Shown: positions 54,281 to 62,468 of the stretch, one piece after another
Layout: the number at the start of each line of letters is the position of its first letter
How positions within the stretch are numbered: the stretch's first letter is position 1
Source: Anisodus tanguticus
Lineage: Eukaryota > Streptophyta > Magnoliopsida > Solanales > Solanaceae
Length of the DNA: 64,000 bases
NCBI GenBank assembly: GCA_034509755.1
Contig: CM067548.1
Coordinates: forward strand, 14,522,018-14,586,017
Direction of reading: 5' to 3'
Notes under the pieces: generated by a model
Databases searched by the model: none
What the model was told of the DNA's origin: nothing
Seen by the model: only the letters and a program-made list of their open reading frames with translations
Made by a program: the position numbers and the translations under genes

Positions 54281-54784
54281 CAATAAATTCACCTATGCTA
54301 TGAAGATAATTCCACAAGTGAGATAACTCATGTGAGAATCATGAACAAGTTCAATAGTCAACTAAGGAATCCGCCCTAATTGTGCTATCACTCTAATTAC
54401 TACACTAATCACTAGCTAACACTACAATGTAGCTACCAAGAGAATTAATCAGTTTTCATCAATCATCAATAGTCATATTGTAGGCCTTGAGAACTACTAT
54501 TTATAGTATAAGGCTTTATTACAAACTAGGTCCAAATGTGACCATAGTCTACAAATTGCAAAAGTAGCCACAATGACCTTCATCCAATCCACGGACCGGC
54601 TCACAGAATAGGTCCACAGCTCACTGAGTGAGTCGCAGAACAGAAGCAGTTTAATCTCATGACTATCCAATTGTGCGACTCGTCGAGTAGAAATGTGGCT
54701 CGCAAAATGGTTTTGCAGCTCACAAAGTGACTCGCAGAATAGGTCTGCGGTTCGCAAAGTGAGTCGCAGATTGGGGCTGCTTCC
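54281..54784. repeat. Extra 0.5-kb segment in long satellite unit 2
   Basis: Second copy of the segment at 52,741-53,254, in the same position within the monomer and clearly homologous over its length, with numerous substitutions. It includes the minus-strand TATA-like ACTATAAATAG (plus strand around 54,485-54,500) and the short modules on its right. A minus-strand reading frame of 130 codons (54,497-54,889) joins part of the satellite peptide to this segment. In unit 1 the equivalent frame is closed earlier. Confidence 0.75.
54595..54776. repeat. Degenerate short modules with GTGAGTCGCAGA motif (copy 2)
   Basis: Counterpart of 53,061-53,240. Related modules include ACAGCTCACTGAGTGAGTCG (near 54,615), GCAGCTCACAAAGTGACTCG (near 54,714) and GCGGTTCGCAAAGTGAGTCG (near 54,746). 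Spacing between the last two is about 32 bp. Confidence 0.6.
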
Positions 54785-55262
54785 TTTGGTTTTGTATTCA
54801 CTCGAAGCGATCTTCCAAATATTGTGTGCCCTCTTATATGGGTCCTCTAGGGTCTCCAAAGCCTCTCTATGCATCAACATGGCTTTCAAAGCATAGAGTT
54901 CCTTGGCTTGTTCTCGGTTGAGCTATTTAGAGTTATTGGTGCTCCCCGATATCATATCATCTGTTCAATGGTGATTCTTCCAACACAACTCAAGAAGAGT
55001 TGAAAATTTGATATATGATAGAACTAACCTCTAGGAACTCAAGTCTATAAATAGAAACTCTCAAATCAAACAACAAATCTCATTTTTGGAATTTTCAAAT
55101 GATACAATTCCTAAAAGTGAAACTTTAAGAAATCGAATCGAAACACAAAAAATTAAAAGGATAGAAGATTGATTCAATCAATGGAATTCAAAGAAACATA
55201 AATTATATGAAAGCTTAGACCTCCATAAAATACCACATCAAGAAACAATCAAAGTATAGAAG

Positions 55263-56384
55263 TGGAGAAATGGAAAACTCGAGATGCCGAGACTCGGAAT
55301 GAATCCGAGACCATGCCTCTTGATACCCGGAAGATCAAGGAGGTATTAAATAAGGGGAGTCCCCTACATGTCTTGAAATCCAATGTTAAGAAAAGTATTT
55401 TGGGAGAAGTAGTCAAAGATGTCGATTTGAAAACACTCAAAAAGAAATATAAAGACATGTTCCCGGCTGATCTTGTTCCCGGACTACAACTAATTCGGGG
55501 TATTGAACATGTCATCGACTTCATCCTAGGGAGTTCATTGCCTAATCGATCGGGCTATCAGCGCAACCCAAAAGAGGCCAAGGAATTACAAAGGCAAATC
55601 CAAGAATTATTGGACAAAGGTTTTGTTTGCAAAAGTCTCAGCCCATGTGCAGTACTCGCATTGTTGGTACTAAAGAAGGATGGAACATGGCGTATATGCG
55701 TTGATAATCCGGCGGTGAATAACATCACCATAAAATACTGATTTCATATGTCGAGACTTGACGATCTCTTGGATGAATTGAACGGAGCCAAGATGTTCTC
55801 AAAAATTGACTTGAGAATCGGCTACCACTACATGAGAATCTGGGAAGGGGACGAGTGGAAAACAACCTTCAAAACAAAGTTCGGGTTGTATAAATGGCTC
55901 GTGCTGCCATTCGGCTTATGTAATGCACCAAGCTCCTTCATGAGACTCATGCACAAGGCCGTATTTGGATGACAGCTTGATTTATAGCCAAATCAAAGAG
56001 TCCTATTTATCACACTTAGAGGTCATATTCAAGAAATTAAGAGAGGTGAAACTATATGGCAAATTGGAGAAGTATGCTTTCATGATCACTAGTTCCTCAT
56101 TTCTTGGATACATAGTGTCATCCGAAGGCATCCGCGTGGATCCCTCCAAAGTGGAAGCAATACGGAGTTGGCCCGTACCTAAAAATGCAAGTGAAGTGAG
56201 GAGTTTCCATTGGTTGGCATCTTTCTATTATCGCTTCATTCAGGATTTTAGTACAATTGCTGCCCCTATCACGGAGTTTACAAAAAAGGGCGAGTTTAAG
56301 TGGTCCTCTAGAGCACAAAAGGCATTTGAAACCTTGAAGGCTCGGTTGTCTAAAGCCCCGGTCCTAGCCATCCCAAACTTCTAG
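55263..56384 (+). pseudogene. Reverse transcriptase part of the pol relic
   Basis: The first piece (55,262-55,741, about 159 codons) ends the linker before RT and enters it, with KKDGTWRICVDN at residues 138-149. A TGA at 55,739-55,741 stands where the family normally has Arg, which fits a C-to-T change at CGA. The second piece (55,748-55,972) has the first active-site Asp in FSKIDLRIGYH and the LPFGLCNAP motif. A deletion of about 30 bp with frame change at about 55,961 removes the strand before the active site, yet the catalytic YLDD is still readable in the next frame at 55,962-55,973. The third piece (55,965-56,384) carries FLGYIVSSEGI and the connection region, ending at TAG 56,382-56,384. 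Confidence 0.9.
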
Positions 56385-56780
56385 AAACCATTTGAAGTAG
56401 AATGCGATGCAAATGGAGTTTATATTGATGCCTTCTTAATCCAAGATAACAGCCTCTTTCTTTCTTTAGTGAAATGTTAAGCGGGTGCAGAACTCAATTA
56501 CTCCACGTATGACAAGGAGTTCTATGCCATAGTAAGGGCCTTAACTCAATGGGAGAATTACTTGAGGCCGAAGCATTTTGTTCTCTATTCAGACCACGAA
56601 TCCTTGCAATACTTACACGGGCAGAGGATGTTGAACTTAAGGCATGCCATGTGGGTATCTTATTTGCAAACATTCACATTTTATACAAGTCTTAAGGAAC
56701 TTTATGATCAAGATCCCATGTTTAAGGATGTGATGGCTGAGTGCAATAATGGCACACATGGATCCTATTCCATAGAATAA
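56385..56780 (+). pseudogene. RNase H part of the pol relic
   Basis: The frame continues past the TAG with FEVECDANG, which has the first catalytic Asp, then STYDKEFYAIVRAL and LYSDHESLQYL. Between about 56,440 and 56,490 two opposite frameshifts occur: FFSEMLSG is readable only in another frame, and TAA at 56,478-56,480 lies in the main one. The region that normally joins RNase H to integrase (the ADALSRR stretch of the family) is missing, so FTFYTS is fused in frame to LKELYDQDPMF at about 56,690. The part ends at TAA 56,778-56,780. Confidence 0.85.
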
Positions 56781-57692
56781 GGATTTATTTTCAAAGGAAA
56801 CAAGTTTTGTGTCCCCATATGTTCCACAAGGGAATTGCTCATACATGAAGTACATTCGGGAGGCCTCGCTGGACATTTTGGAGTAGCAAGGACCTTGGAA
56901 ATCCTACAAGAACATTTCTATTGGCCGCGAATGGATAAGGACTTGCATGGAGTAGTAAGTAGATGTTATACTTGCCAAAAGGCGAATAGTGTCTTTCACA
57001 AAGGGTTATATACTCCCTCACCGGTTCCGGAATGGCCATGGGAAGGTGTAAGCTTGGACTTTATTCTTGGCTTACCAAAGACACAACAAGGAAAGGACTC
57101 CATCCTGGTAGTCGTGGATAGGTTCTCCAAGATGGCTCACATCATTTCTTGTCACAAAACTGACGATGCAACTCACATTGTAGACTTATATTTGATAAAA
57201 GTGGTAAGGTTACATGGTGTCCCTAAAACCATTGTGTCAAATAGGGACTTTTAGGGACGTGAAGTTCCTAAGCTATTTCTGGAAAACACTATGGAGACTC
57301 ATCGACACCAAGCTACTGTTTAATACCTCCCATCATCCTCAAATGGACGGTCAGAGGGAAGTGACCAATAGAACGCTTGGTACGTTGTTAAGAGGATTGG
57401 TAAGCAAAACAACCAAAGATTGGGATCTAAAGTTGGCACACGCAGAATTTTCATATAATAGAAGTTGCTCCCGCACAACGGGAAAAGCTCCCTTCGAGAT
57501 TGTGTATGGCACCAACCCATTCTTCCCATTGATCTAGTTCCAATTCCAAGAGGAGAAATTCTGAGTTTCACGGCTAGAGATCGAGTTGAAGTCTTCAAGA
57601 AGTTTCTTGATCAAATAAAAGCCCGAATTAAAAAAGCCAATGACAAGTACAAAATGGAGGCCAACAAGACAAGGACTCAACCCCACTTCTAG
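56781..57692 (+). pseudogene. Integrase zinc finger and catalytic core of the pol relic
   Basis: The piece from 56,835 has the HHCC zinc finger as H7, H14, C44 and C47 (H-x6-H-x29-C-x2-C), then the first catalytic Asp at residue 75 (SLDF). The second, normally Asp in the SDRD motif, is Asn136 (SNRD), an inactivating change. Directly after it a 10-bp insertion with a repeated AGGGAC (57,243-57,256) shifts the frame and makes TAG 57,252-57,254. The core continues at RDVKFLSYFWKTLW, and the Glu of the DDE triad is kept in DGQREVTNRTL. A further frameshift near 57,530 moves the frame to PIDLVPIPRGE, ending at TAG 57,690-57,692. Confidence 0.88.
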
Positions 57693-58061
57693 CCCGAAGA
57701 TTTGGTTTGTTTACACTTAAGAAAGGAAAAGTTCCCTAACCTAAGTAAAAACAAATTAATGCCACAAACGGATGGTCCTTTCGAGGTCTTAGCAAGGTTT
57801 GGAGAAAGTGCCAACAAGATCAAGCTGCCGGATGAGTATGAGGGAGTTAGCTCAACATTTAACGTGGGGGATTTGTCACCGTACATAGACGACGAGAATT
57901 TGGGGGCAAATTCTTCCAAAGAAGGGGAGATTGATGGAAGAAAGGAGGTCAACTTGGTTTTTCAACAAGAGCCGAGAAGCGACTTGTTAGGGATTCCCAA
58001 AATGGCTAAGCATCCAATGTTCACATGCTTGACGTGGAACGGGATCGAGGACAAGACGTGA
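57693..58061 (+). pseudogene. Integrase C-terminal GPY/F module of the pol relic
   Basis: In frame after TAG 57,690-57,692. It contains LHLRKEKFP, the GPFEVL of the GPY/F module at 57,774-57,791, and the STFNVGDLSPYIDDE end of the module. About 50 further residues follow, acidic at first, up to TGA 58,059-58,061. A chromodomain or CR motif would be expected here in complete chromoviruses; I see no aromatic-cage pattern, so it is either absent or too decayed to recognise. Confidence 0.85.
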
Positions 58062-58204
58062 TGAATCAATAAGAAGAATAGTTTATTTTTCGTCTTTCAT
58101 GTGTTCCTGGATGAGACCGTTGTTTAGCATTTGATTATTCTAACTTAACTTCTTAGAACATATTTAATAAGTCATGTAATAAACAAGGTAGAATGGGCAA
58201 GAGG
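58062..58204 (+). mobile_element. Post-pol spacer and polypurine tract
   Basis: A short AT-rich non-coding spacer lies between the pol stop and the LTR. It ends in the purine-rich GGTAGAATGGGCAAGAGG (58,187-58,204), interrupted by one T and one C, in the place expected for the plus-strand primer (polypurine tract). The LTR starts directly after it with TGATGTGTCC. Confidence 0.65.
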
Positions 58205-59455
58205 TGATGTGTCCAAATATACACCATGGCAAGGACAAGGGATGACATGGCCGCCAAAAGGGCATGGACAAAAAGCTTCCGAGTAAGTCCATTCAAGAGC
58301 CAATTCGAGAAGATCAAGTTCATTCCCCATTCTACTCGGTTACCACAATAGAAGTTTGAAGAAGATTGAGTTTACCCTTGTTTCCAAAAAAGGCGAAACT
58401 CTTTCACACAAAGCTCACAATGGCCGAGGGATGACTTGGTTCCCAAGCCGACCCACCCTCTTCCCTTGTTCCCATTTCGGCCGATTAGGCTTGTTTTTGT
58501 CCTTTTATGTTCCTTCTAGAATAGTCTTTATGATACTATAAATAGATCCTTAGGACATTGTAAATAATTAGTTTGAGTTTAAGATTAAATCTAAAGTTTG
58601 TTATCAACTTGTGTGTTGAAGCATATCGATCCTGTGTAGGTCACCCTTCCTTTAGCGTAAGCCCTGGTTAGGACTATGTGACCTAATCATTTCCCAAGCT
58701 CAAGGAACCCCCTTAGTGGTAAGTGAACGTTGGAACTTTGTGGACCAACCTAGCCTAAGCTTTGGGTTACCAAAAGGGCTTCCGATCACCCTAACTTGGA
58801 TAGTTCACGGGCATTTCACTTAGCAAACCCCGGTCTCGATCTTGTGGCATTGATCATATTATCCTTGGTCTTGGCTCGGGAAATAAAACTCTTGTGTCTC
58901 TATCCTTGGGCTCATCAACCGATCCTCATTTCGACTACTACCACTAAACACTTAAACCATATCAACCAAACCAACACTTAACCAAAGGTCACCTTTCCTT
59001 CACTCGAGTTTGTATCCAAAAACTCGTGTTCAACCCTCACTCAATATACTATATACCATCTACCCTTACCTCACAATATATTTCATTAACATCCCCACTA
59101 AAGGTCATCACCCAAAACAGTCCACAAACACCCGTCCAATCCAAACACCACCAAGTAGTCCACATAACACAACCTTCAGAGAACCATACCGTATTAGTTC
59201 TGTTCCACCTACCTGCCACCACCCAAACACAAAAGCCCGACCACCACACTTACCCACAACATTTCTACAACCACCCCACAAAATGCATTGACCCAATTCC
59301 CTTTAGATTCACCCGAAATAGCAATCAAACAACCCACTGTCTCACCAAATTGAGAACCCGAGAACCCCATCTTGCCATCCATTTTCGGGTAAATCCAAAT
59401 ATCATCCATACCCGACCCACTTACCCAACATCACTCCTCCTTACTTACATCTGAC
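58205..59455 (+). mobile_element. LTR of the chromovirus, about 1.25 kb
   Basis: It starts with TG right after the polypurine tract and ends with ACA at 59,449. Six bases (TCTGAC) then precede a perfect primer-binding site. Inside are a TATA box at 58,536-58,545 and a long, G-poor, C-rich stretch from about 58,925 to 59,300. Reading frames in that stretch (59,010-59,454) are composition artefacts rich in Pro, Thr and His. An LTR between pol on the left and PBS plus gag-like sequence on the right means it belongs to two internal regions at once, as in tandem elements formed by LTR recombination. I found no second copy of this LTR in the window. Confidence 0.7.
58536..58545 (+). promoter_or_regulatory. 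TATA box of the chromovirus LTR
   Basis: CTATAAATAG, about 330 bp into the LTR, placed where the U3 promoter is expected. The 10-bp core is the same as the TATA box of satellite B monomers, but the flanks differ, so common origin cannot be argued from it. Confidence 0.6.
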
Positions 59456-59467
59456 TGGTATCAGAGC
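59456..59467 (+). promoter_or_regulatory. Primer-binding site for initiator Met tRNA
   Basis: TGGTATCAGAGC is complementary to the 3' end of plant initiator Met tRNA, the usual primer for minus-strand synthesis in plant Ty3/gypsy and copia elements. It lies 6 bases after the LTR end and about 30 bases before a gag-like ATG, so the order LTR-PBS-gag is normal here. Confidence 0.88.
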
Positions 59468-59496
59468 GAGGCCATCCCGTCCTACGCTTTGACGCT

Positions 59497-59745
59497 ATGG
59501 CCCAAGTAAGTGATGAACTCAGGAAGTTCCTACTTGAAATTATCACGGAACAAGTGCAAGCCTTGAAAATGGAGCTTGTGGGACATACCGTGAAGAGTCA
59601 AACCAATTCCGAAGTTGTACCTACTTTTAAGAATATTGAAGGTCAGAGGGGGGGAAGTAATGAACCCTTTATGTTCAAGGTAAATGTTTTTCCCAGAAAG
59701 GCTCTTGTCCAGAGTAAGGCAGGAATTTCAAATGCCCATAAATAA
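59497..59745 (+). pseudogene. Gag-like N-terminal fragment
   Basis: A frame of 82 codons starts at ATG 30 bases after the primer-binding site (MAQVSDELRKFLLEIITEQ...). The first 30 residues are helix-prone and charged, as in many gag starts. After about residue 60 the sequence loses coherence and no zinc knuckle (CCHC) follows, so gag is truncated. Its identity rests on position after the PBS more than on similarity. It would belong to a second element copy sharing the LTR at 58,205. Confidence 0.5.
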
Positions 59746-60000
59746 GAGAAATTAAGAAGGAAGACATTAAAAGTAAGAACATGTTTTGTTTTGAGTATTC
59801 ATACTAAGATAAGGAGTAAGGATGATAGGAAGAGGATAATATAAGGATGAGGGACATTGGAATAAATGTGAGGAACGACTGAGAGTCACAGAATAATGTA
59901 TAGTAAGGTGACCAGAGCACAATTAAGTAAGATAAAAAGGTAAGGATAAGTAAATACTGAATTGAGAAGAAGAAGGTGTTATGAGACCAAACATATTAGG
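59746..60000. other. Non-coding, purine-rich retroelement debris
   Basis: AG-rich on the plus strand, no convincing frame, no repeat recognised. Its composition resembles 62,469-64,000, so both may be leftovers of one older element interrupted by later insertions. Confidence 0.35.
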
Positions 60001-61094
60001 AAATTTGAATTGATAATGGTTAACAGAATATACCAATCAGATGATCTAGCTCCCTGAATCGGGAGTGGACGTAACAAGTGTGATGACGGGGATTGAAAAT
60101 AATATTTGGTGCGTGTATAAAGAGGCGATGGACTATTTCTATATCACATGATCATAATAATGAGTATATGAAGGGTATTAAAAGTGATTTATATTTAAGT
60201 GATTTGAGAAGAAGGGATTAATTATGGGATAAATTTAATTATAGGGGAGATAAGGAATTTATTAATGATAAGTATTGGGTCGATAAGTGGCAGTAGGTGG
60301 CAACAAGTGTATATTTATATACATGCACATAAAATAGTATGGCATTTCCTTGCCATGTGTTACCATTGGAAAAATATTAAATCATGACTATGCACTAAAT
60401 AAGCTAGGTGGCATCTTCCTAATATAGGTAAAGGTTATGGGCCCCACTTGTTATTAAGAATGGATTCACAAACTAAGATCTTGTTTTTTTGCAAAGTAAC
60501 CATTATTTCTAATTAACAAACATCATCTATATTCTCAATTGCAAAAGATTCACCAATATTCTTCATTAAGTTGGTTGAAACACATTTTACTTATGGAGAA
60601 CCTATACTTCTAAATATAGCAACAATAGTTTTCTTTCTTGTAGTAGTAGCAGCACACATTTATATTAAGAAGACATAGTACTTTTTGTCTCAAGGATGAA
60701 GAAGATGGAATACTACGATTGGGGCAAGACACAAATAATGATATAGAGGTTATGCCTATGCTAATTGCATAATTCTAAACACCAATTGTTCTTCGAGTTT
60801 TAGCAAATCGAAAGTTACTTCATTGCGAAATAAGGTGGAATGAGGGATTGTTCTTGACATCCCAGATTAAGGCATAGAAGAGGTTGGTTTCGATAATTGG
60901 TAGAAGGTCAACATTAAAGGTATGTTAAGGCAAATTATTTCTTTCTATTGGCATATTCCATGTAACAAAACATAACTGTGGTACTGTTCCATAAATTGTT
61001 CTACTCTTAGAAGTTAAGAATATTCATGTTACTAATTCCTAAGTTGAAAGCATGCATAAATATGTTCCTAAATCCTTATTCGGATATTTGGGAA

Positions 61095-61157
61095 AGATGT
61101 TGATATTCCCAATGTTAGCCGAAGGTAGATGTTAATATTTCCAATGTTAGCCGAAGG
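61095..61157 (+). repeat. Tandem duplication of a 32-bp unit
   Basis: Two adjacent copies share AATGTTAGCCGAAGG: 61,095-61,126 and 61,127-61,157. They differ at a few positions (TGATATTCCC against TAATATTTCC), so the duplication is not recent. It lies inside the LTR-like region. Confidence 0.8.
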
Positions 61158-61362
61158 GGCAAGGATATTATGTCATACGATAAGTTCAGAATGTTTCATT
61201 GTCATTCATGCATCTTCATTTGCATTATATTCATTATTACACTAGATCCATTTATGTTATATACACTACTATATGGTAAATATTATATATATGTAGGGAT
61301 GGGGAAAAGGGAAAGGCGTTATATACGTGTCACTACCCACAGCTGGTACAGACATCACGAAA

Positions 61363-61475
61363 AGGAAGATGCATATGTGAGGCCAATATTGATGCCCTTG
61401 TGTAGCCAATATGATAATGAAATTATGCCCACAAAGGCTGTTATGGAAAGGAAGATGCCCTTGTGTGGCCAATAT
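61363..61475 (+). repeat. Short direct repeats ending in CCAATAT
   Basis: Three imperfect copies of a 23-27 bp unit, 61,363-61,389, 61,390-61,412 and 61,449-61,475, share GATGC...TTGTG and CCAATAT. The first and third both start AGGAAGATGC. These explain the spurious reading frames on both strands here. They probably arose by slippage within the LTR. Confidence 0.7.
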
Positions 61476-61597
61476 ATATATGTATACCACATTTGCGTTG
61501 TGTATAACATTTAGGCATACTGTGACCCTCAAAGGTGTTTCCTAGTAGTCGGCTATTTCTATTTCAGTTTATTGTTATATCCCTGTTATGCTATTAT

Positions 61598-61740
61598 TCA
61601 TGCCTGACATACTCAGTACATTAGTCGTACTGACGTCCCTTTTGTCGGGGGACGCTGCGTTTCATGTCTGCAGGTTCACGTAGGCAAGGCGACGATCCAC
61701 GTTAGTAGGTTGCTGACTCAGCGGATTTTGGAGCACTACC
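61598..61740 (+). mobile_element. Conserved LTR core block
   Basis: Contains ACATACTCAGTACATT, GTACTGACGTCCCTTTTG, GGGGACGCTGCGTTTCATG and GACTCAGCGG, motifs that I recall in the same order in LTRs abundant in tomato, pepper and tobacco. This is the best support for a Solanaceae source. The claim rests on recall of families and not on a search. Confidence 0.5.
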
Positions 61741-62455
61741 GAAAAAGAAAAAAGGTTCTCAATCAAATAGTAAGAGAATAAGTGACATAAAAGAGCAATC
61801 TGTAAAGGTTATCAAGAAAGGAGTTTTAAAGTTAACGTCTTGATTAGAAGATAAAAAGTGTATTCCGACGGAGCATGTTAGTTGCGAACACGTGGCATCT
61901 TATGTATGCAACCAATTAAGTGGACTCTATTAAGAGTGTATTTCTTTAAGGAAAGTTATAAGTTATTAAAGGATCAAAGTCTACCAAAAATGTCAATTTA
62001 ACGACCTGATCTTTCACGAAGGAAGTCCCCAAGTACAAAGTCTGGCATATGGGATATAGTAGGGGGGAAACCGACATAGACACATATGATGGTTTAGTAA
62101 GCAGATGTGGAGGTTACAACGAAGAATTCCCAAAAAAAAAAAGATTGTGCAATTAAGTTGTGGATATGATATGACTATTCAATGGTATGTACGTATTGAC
62201 GTTAAGAAAGGATGGGTTGTAGCCTTCCCATTAGAAGAGTTAAAGCAATTATAAGAGCCATACGGGACTCATAAAGGAAAATATGAGGAGTAATCAAGAC
62301 ATTGGCACATGTAAACCCAGGAGAGGTCATTCAAATTTTACGAATTGAAGGGTATGTCGAGTTACATCAAGAGATGATGTATGTGAAAGCCTAGAAGCAG
62401 GCTAGCCAGAAGGTCGGATGAGCTGTCACTTGATATAGCATTTCATATTATAGGA

Positions 62456-62468
62456 TGGTCTCAGAGCC
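62456..62468 (+). promoter_or_regulatory. Degenerate initiator-Met primer-binding site
   Basis: TGGTCTCAGAGCC differs by one base from the usual TGGTATCAGAGCC. It follows the LTR-like region and is a plausible decayed PBS of the second element. One-mismatch 13-mers can occur by chance, so the call depends on the context. Confidence 0.45.

Larger units (their letters stand above)
52000..55262. repeat. Diverged right edge of satellite B with long and short units
   Basis: Here the units differ from the array consensus by many substitutions and by large indels. The unit ending at about 52,140 lacks roughly 70-80 bp before ACAAGAATTG. Marker spacing then alternates: about 1048 bp, 544 bp and 991 bp. 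This reflects two long units (with about 510 extra bp each) separated by a short one. The edge units have CATCAACATGG where the array has CATCAACGTGG, a CpG/TpG difference that changes Thr to Met in the minus-strand frame. The last unit stops inside AGTATAGAAG at 55,262, where the pol fragment begins. Confidence 0.85.
55263..58061 (+). pseudogene. Ty3/gypsy chromovirus pol, 5'-truncated and multiply broken
   Basis: Successive reading-frame pieces give, in order, reverse transcriptase, RNase H, zinc-finger integrase and the GPY/F-type integrase end of a Ty3/gypsy (Metaviridae) polyprotein. The domain order RT-RH-INT defines Ty3/gypsy, as opposed to copia. Motifs such as CHKTDDAT, SYFWKTLW and RKEKFP resemble plant chromoviruses of the CRM/Galadriel/Reina group and not Tekay; the exact clade is uncertain. 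Nothing matching a chromodomain is visible after the GPY/F module. The part encoding gag and protease and the 5' LTR are missing: pol starts abruptly where a satellite B unit stops. At least five in-frame stops and several frameshifts or deletions make it non-functional. Confidence 0.92.
60001..62455 (+). mobile_element. Long LTR-like region of a second Ty3/gypsy element
   Basis: No coding potential. The layout resembles long LTRs that I recall from Solanaceae Tekay/Del-type elements: a GTGGCA- and GGGCCCCACTTG-containing left part (60,280-60,460), a central part with GGCCAATAT-type short repeats, and the motif block TACTCAGTACATT...CTGCGTTTCATG at 61,610-61,665. A degenerate primer-binding site follows at 62,456. 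The left end is not defined: I saw no clear TG start or target duplication. The family assignment is from memory and needs a database search. The start coordinate is approximate. Confidence 0.4.

Noticed and set aside
54497..54889. 130-codon minus-strand frame as a real gene
   Set aside because: It joins a satellite fragment to the module-rich segment; the homologous frame in the other long unit is closed, and no domain is visible.
57693..58061. A chromodomain at the integrase end
   Set aside because: After the GPY/F module I find no pattern of chromodomain aromatic residues; only an acidic tail.
59010..59454. Pro/Thr/His-rich frames (93 and 142 codons) as a protein gene
   Set aside because: They lie inside the LTR in a G-poor stretch where stops are rare by composition; the two frames overlap and show no domain.
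59456..59467. A tRNA-Met gene
   Set aside because: Only the 12-base primer-binding complement is present, right after an LTR end; no cloverleaf surrounds it.
61170..61532. 114-codon plus-strand and 87-codon minus-strand frames as genes
   Set aside because: They overlap each other and are explained by short direct repeats in an LTR-like region; no family motif.
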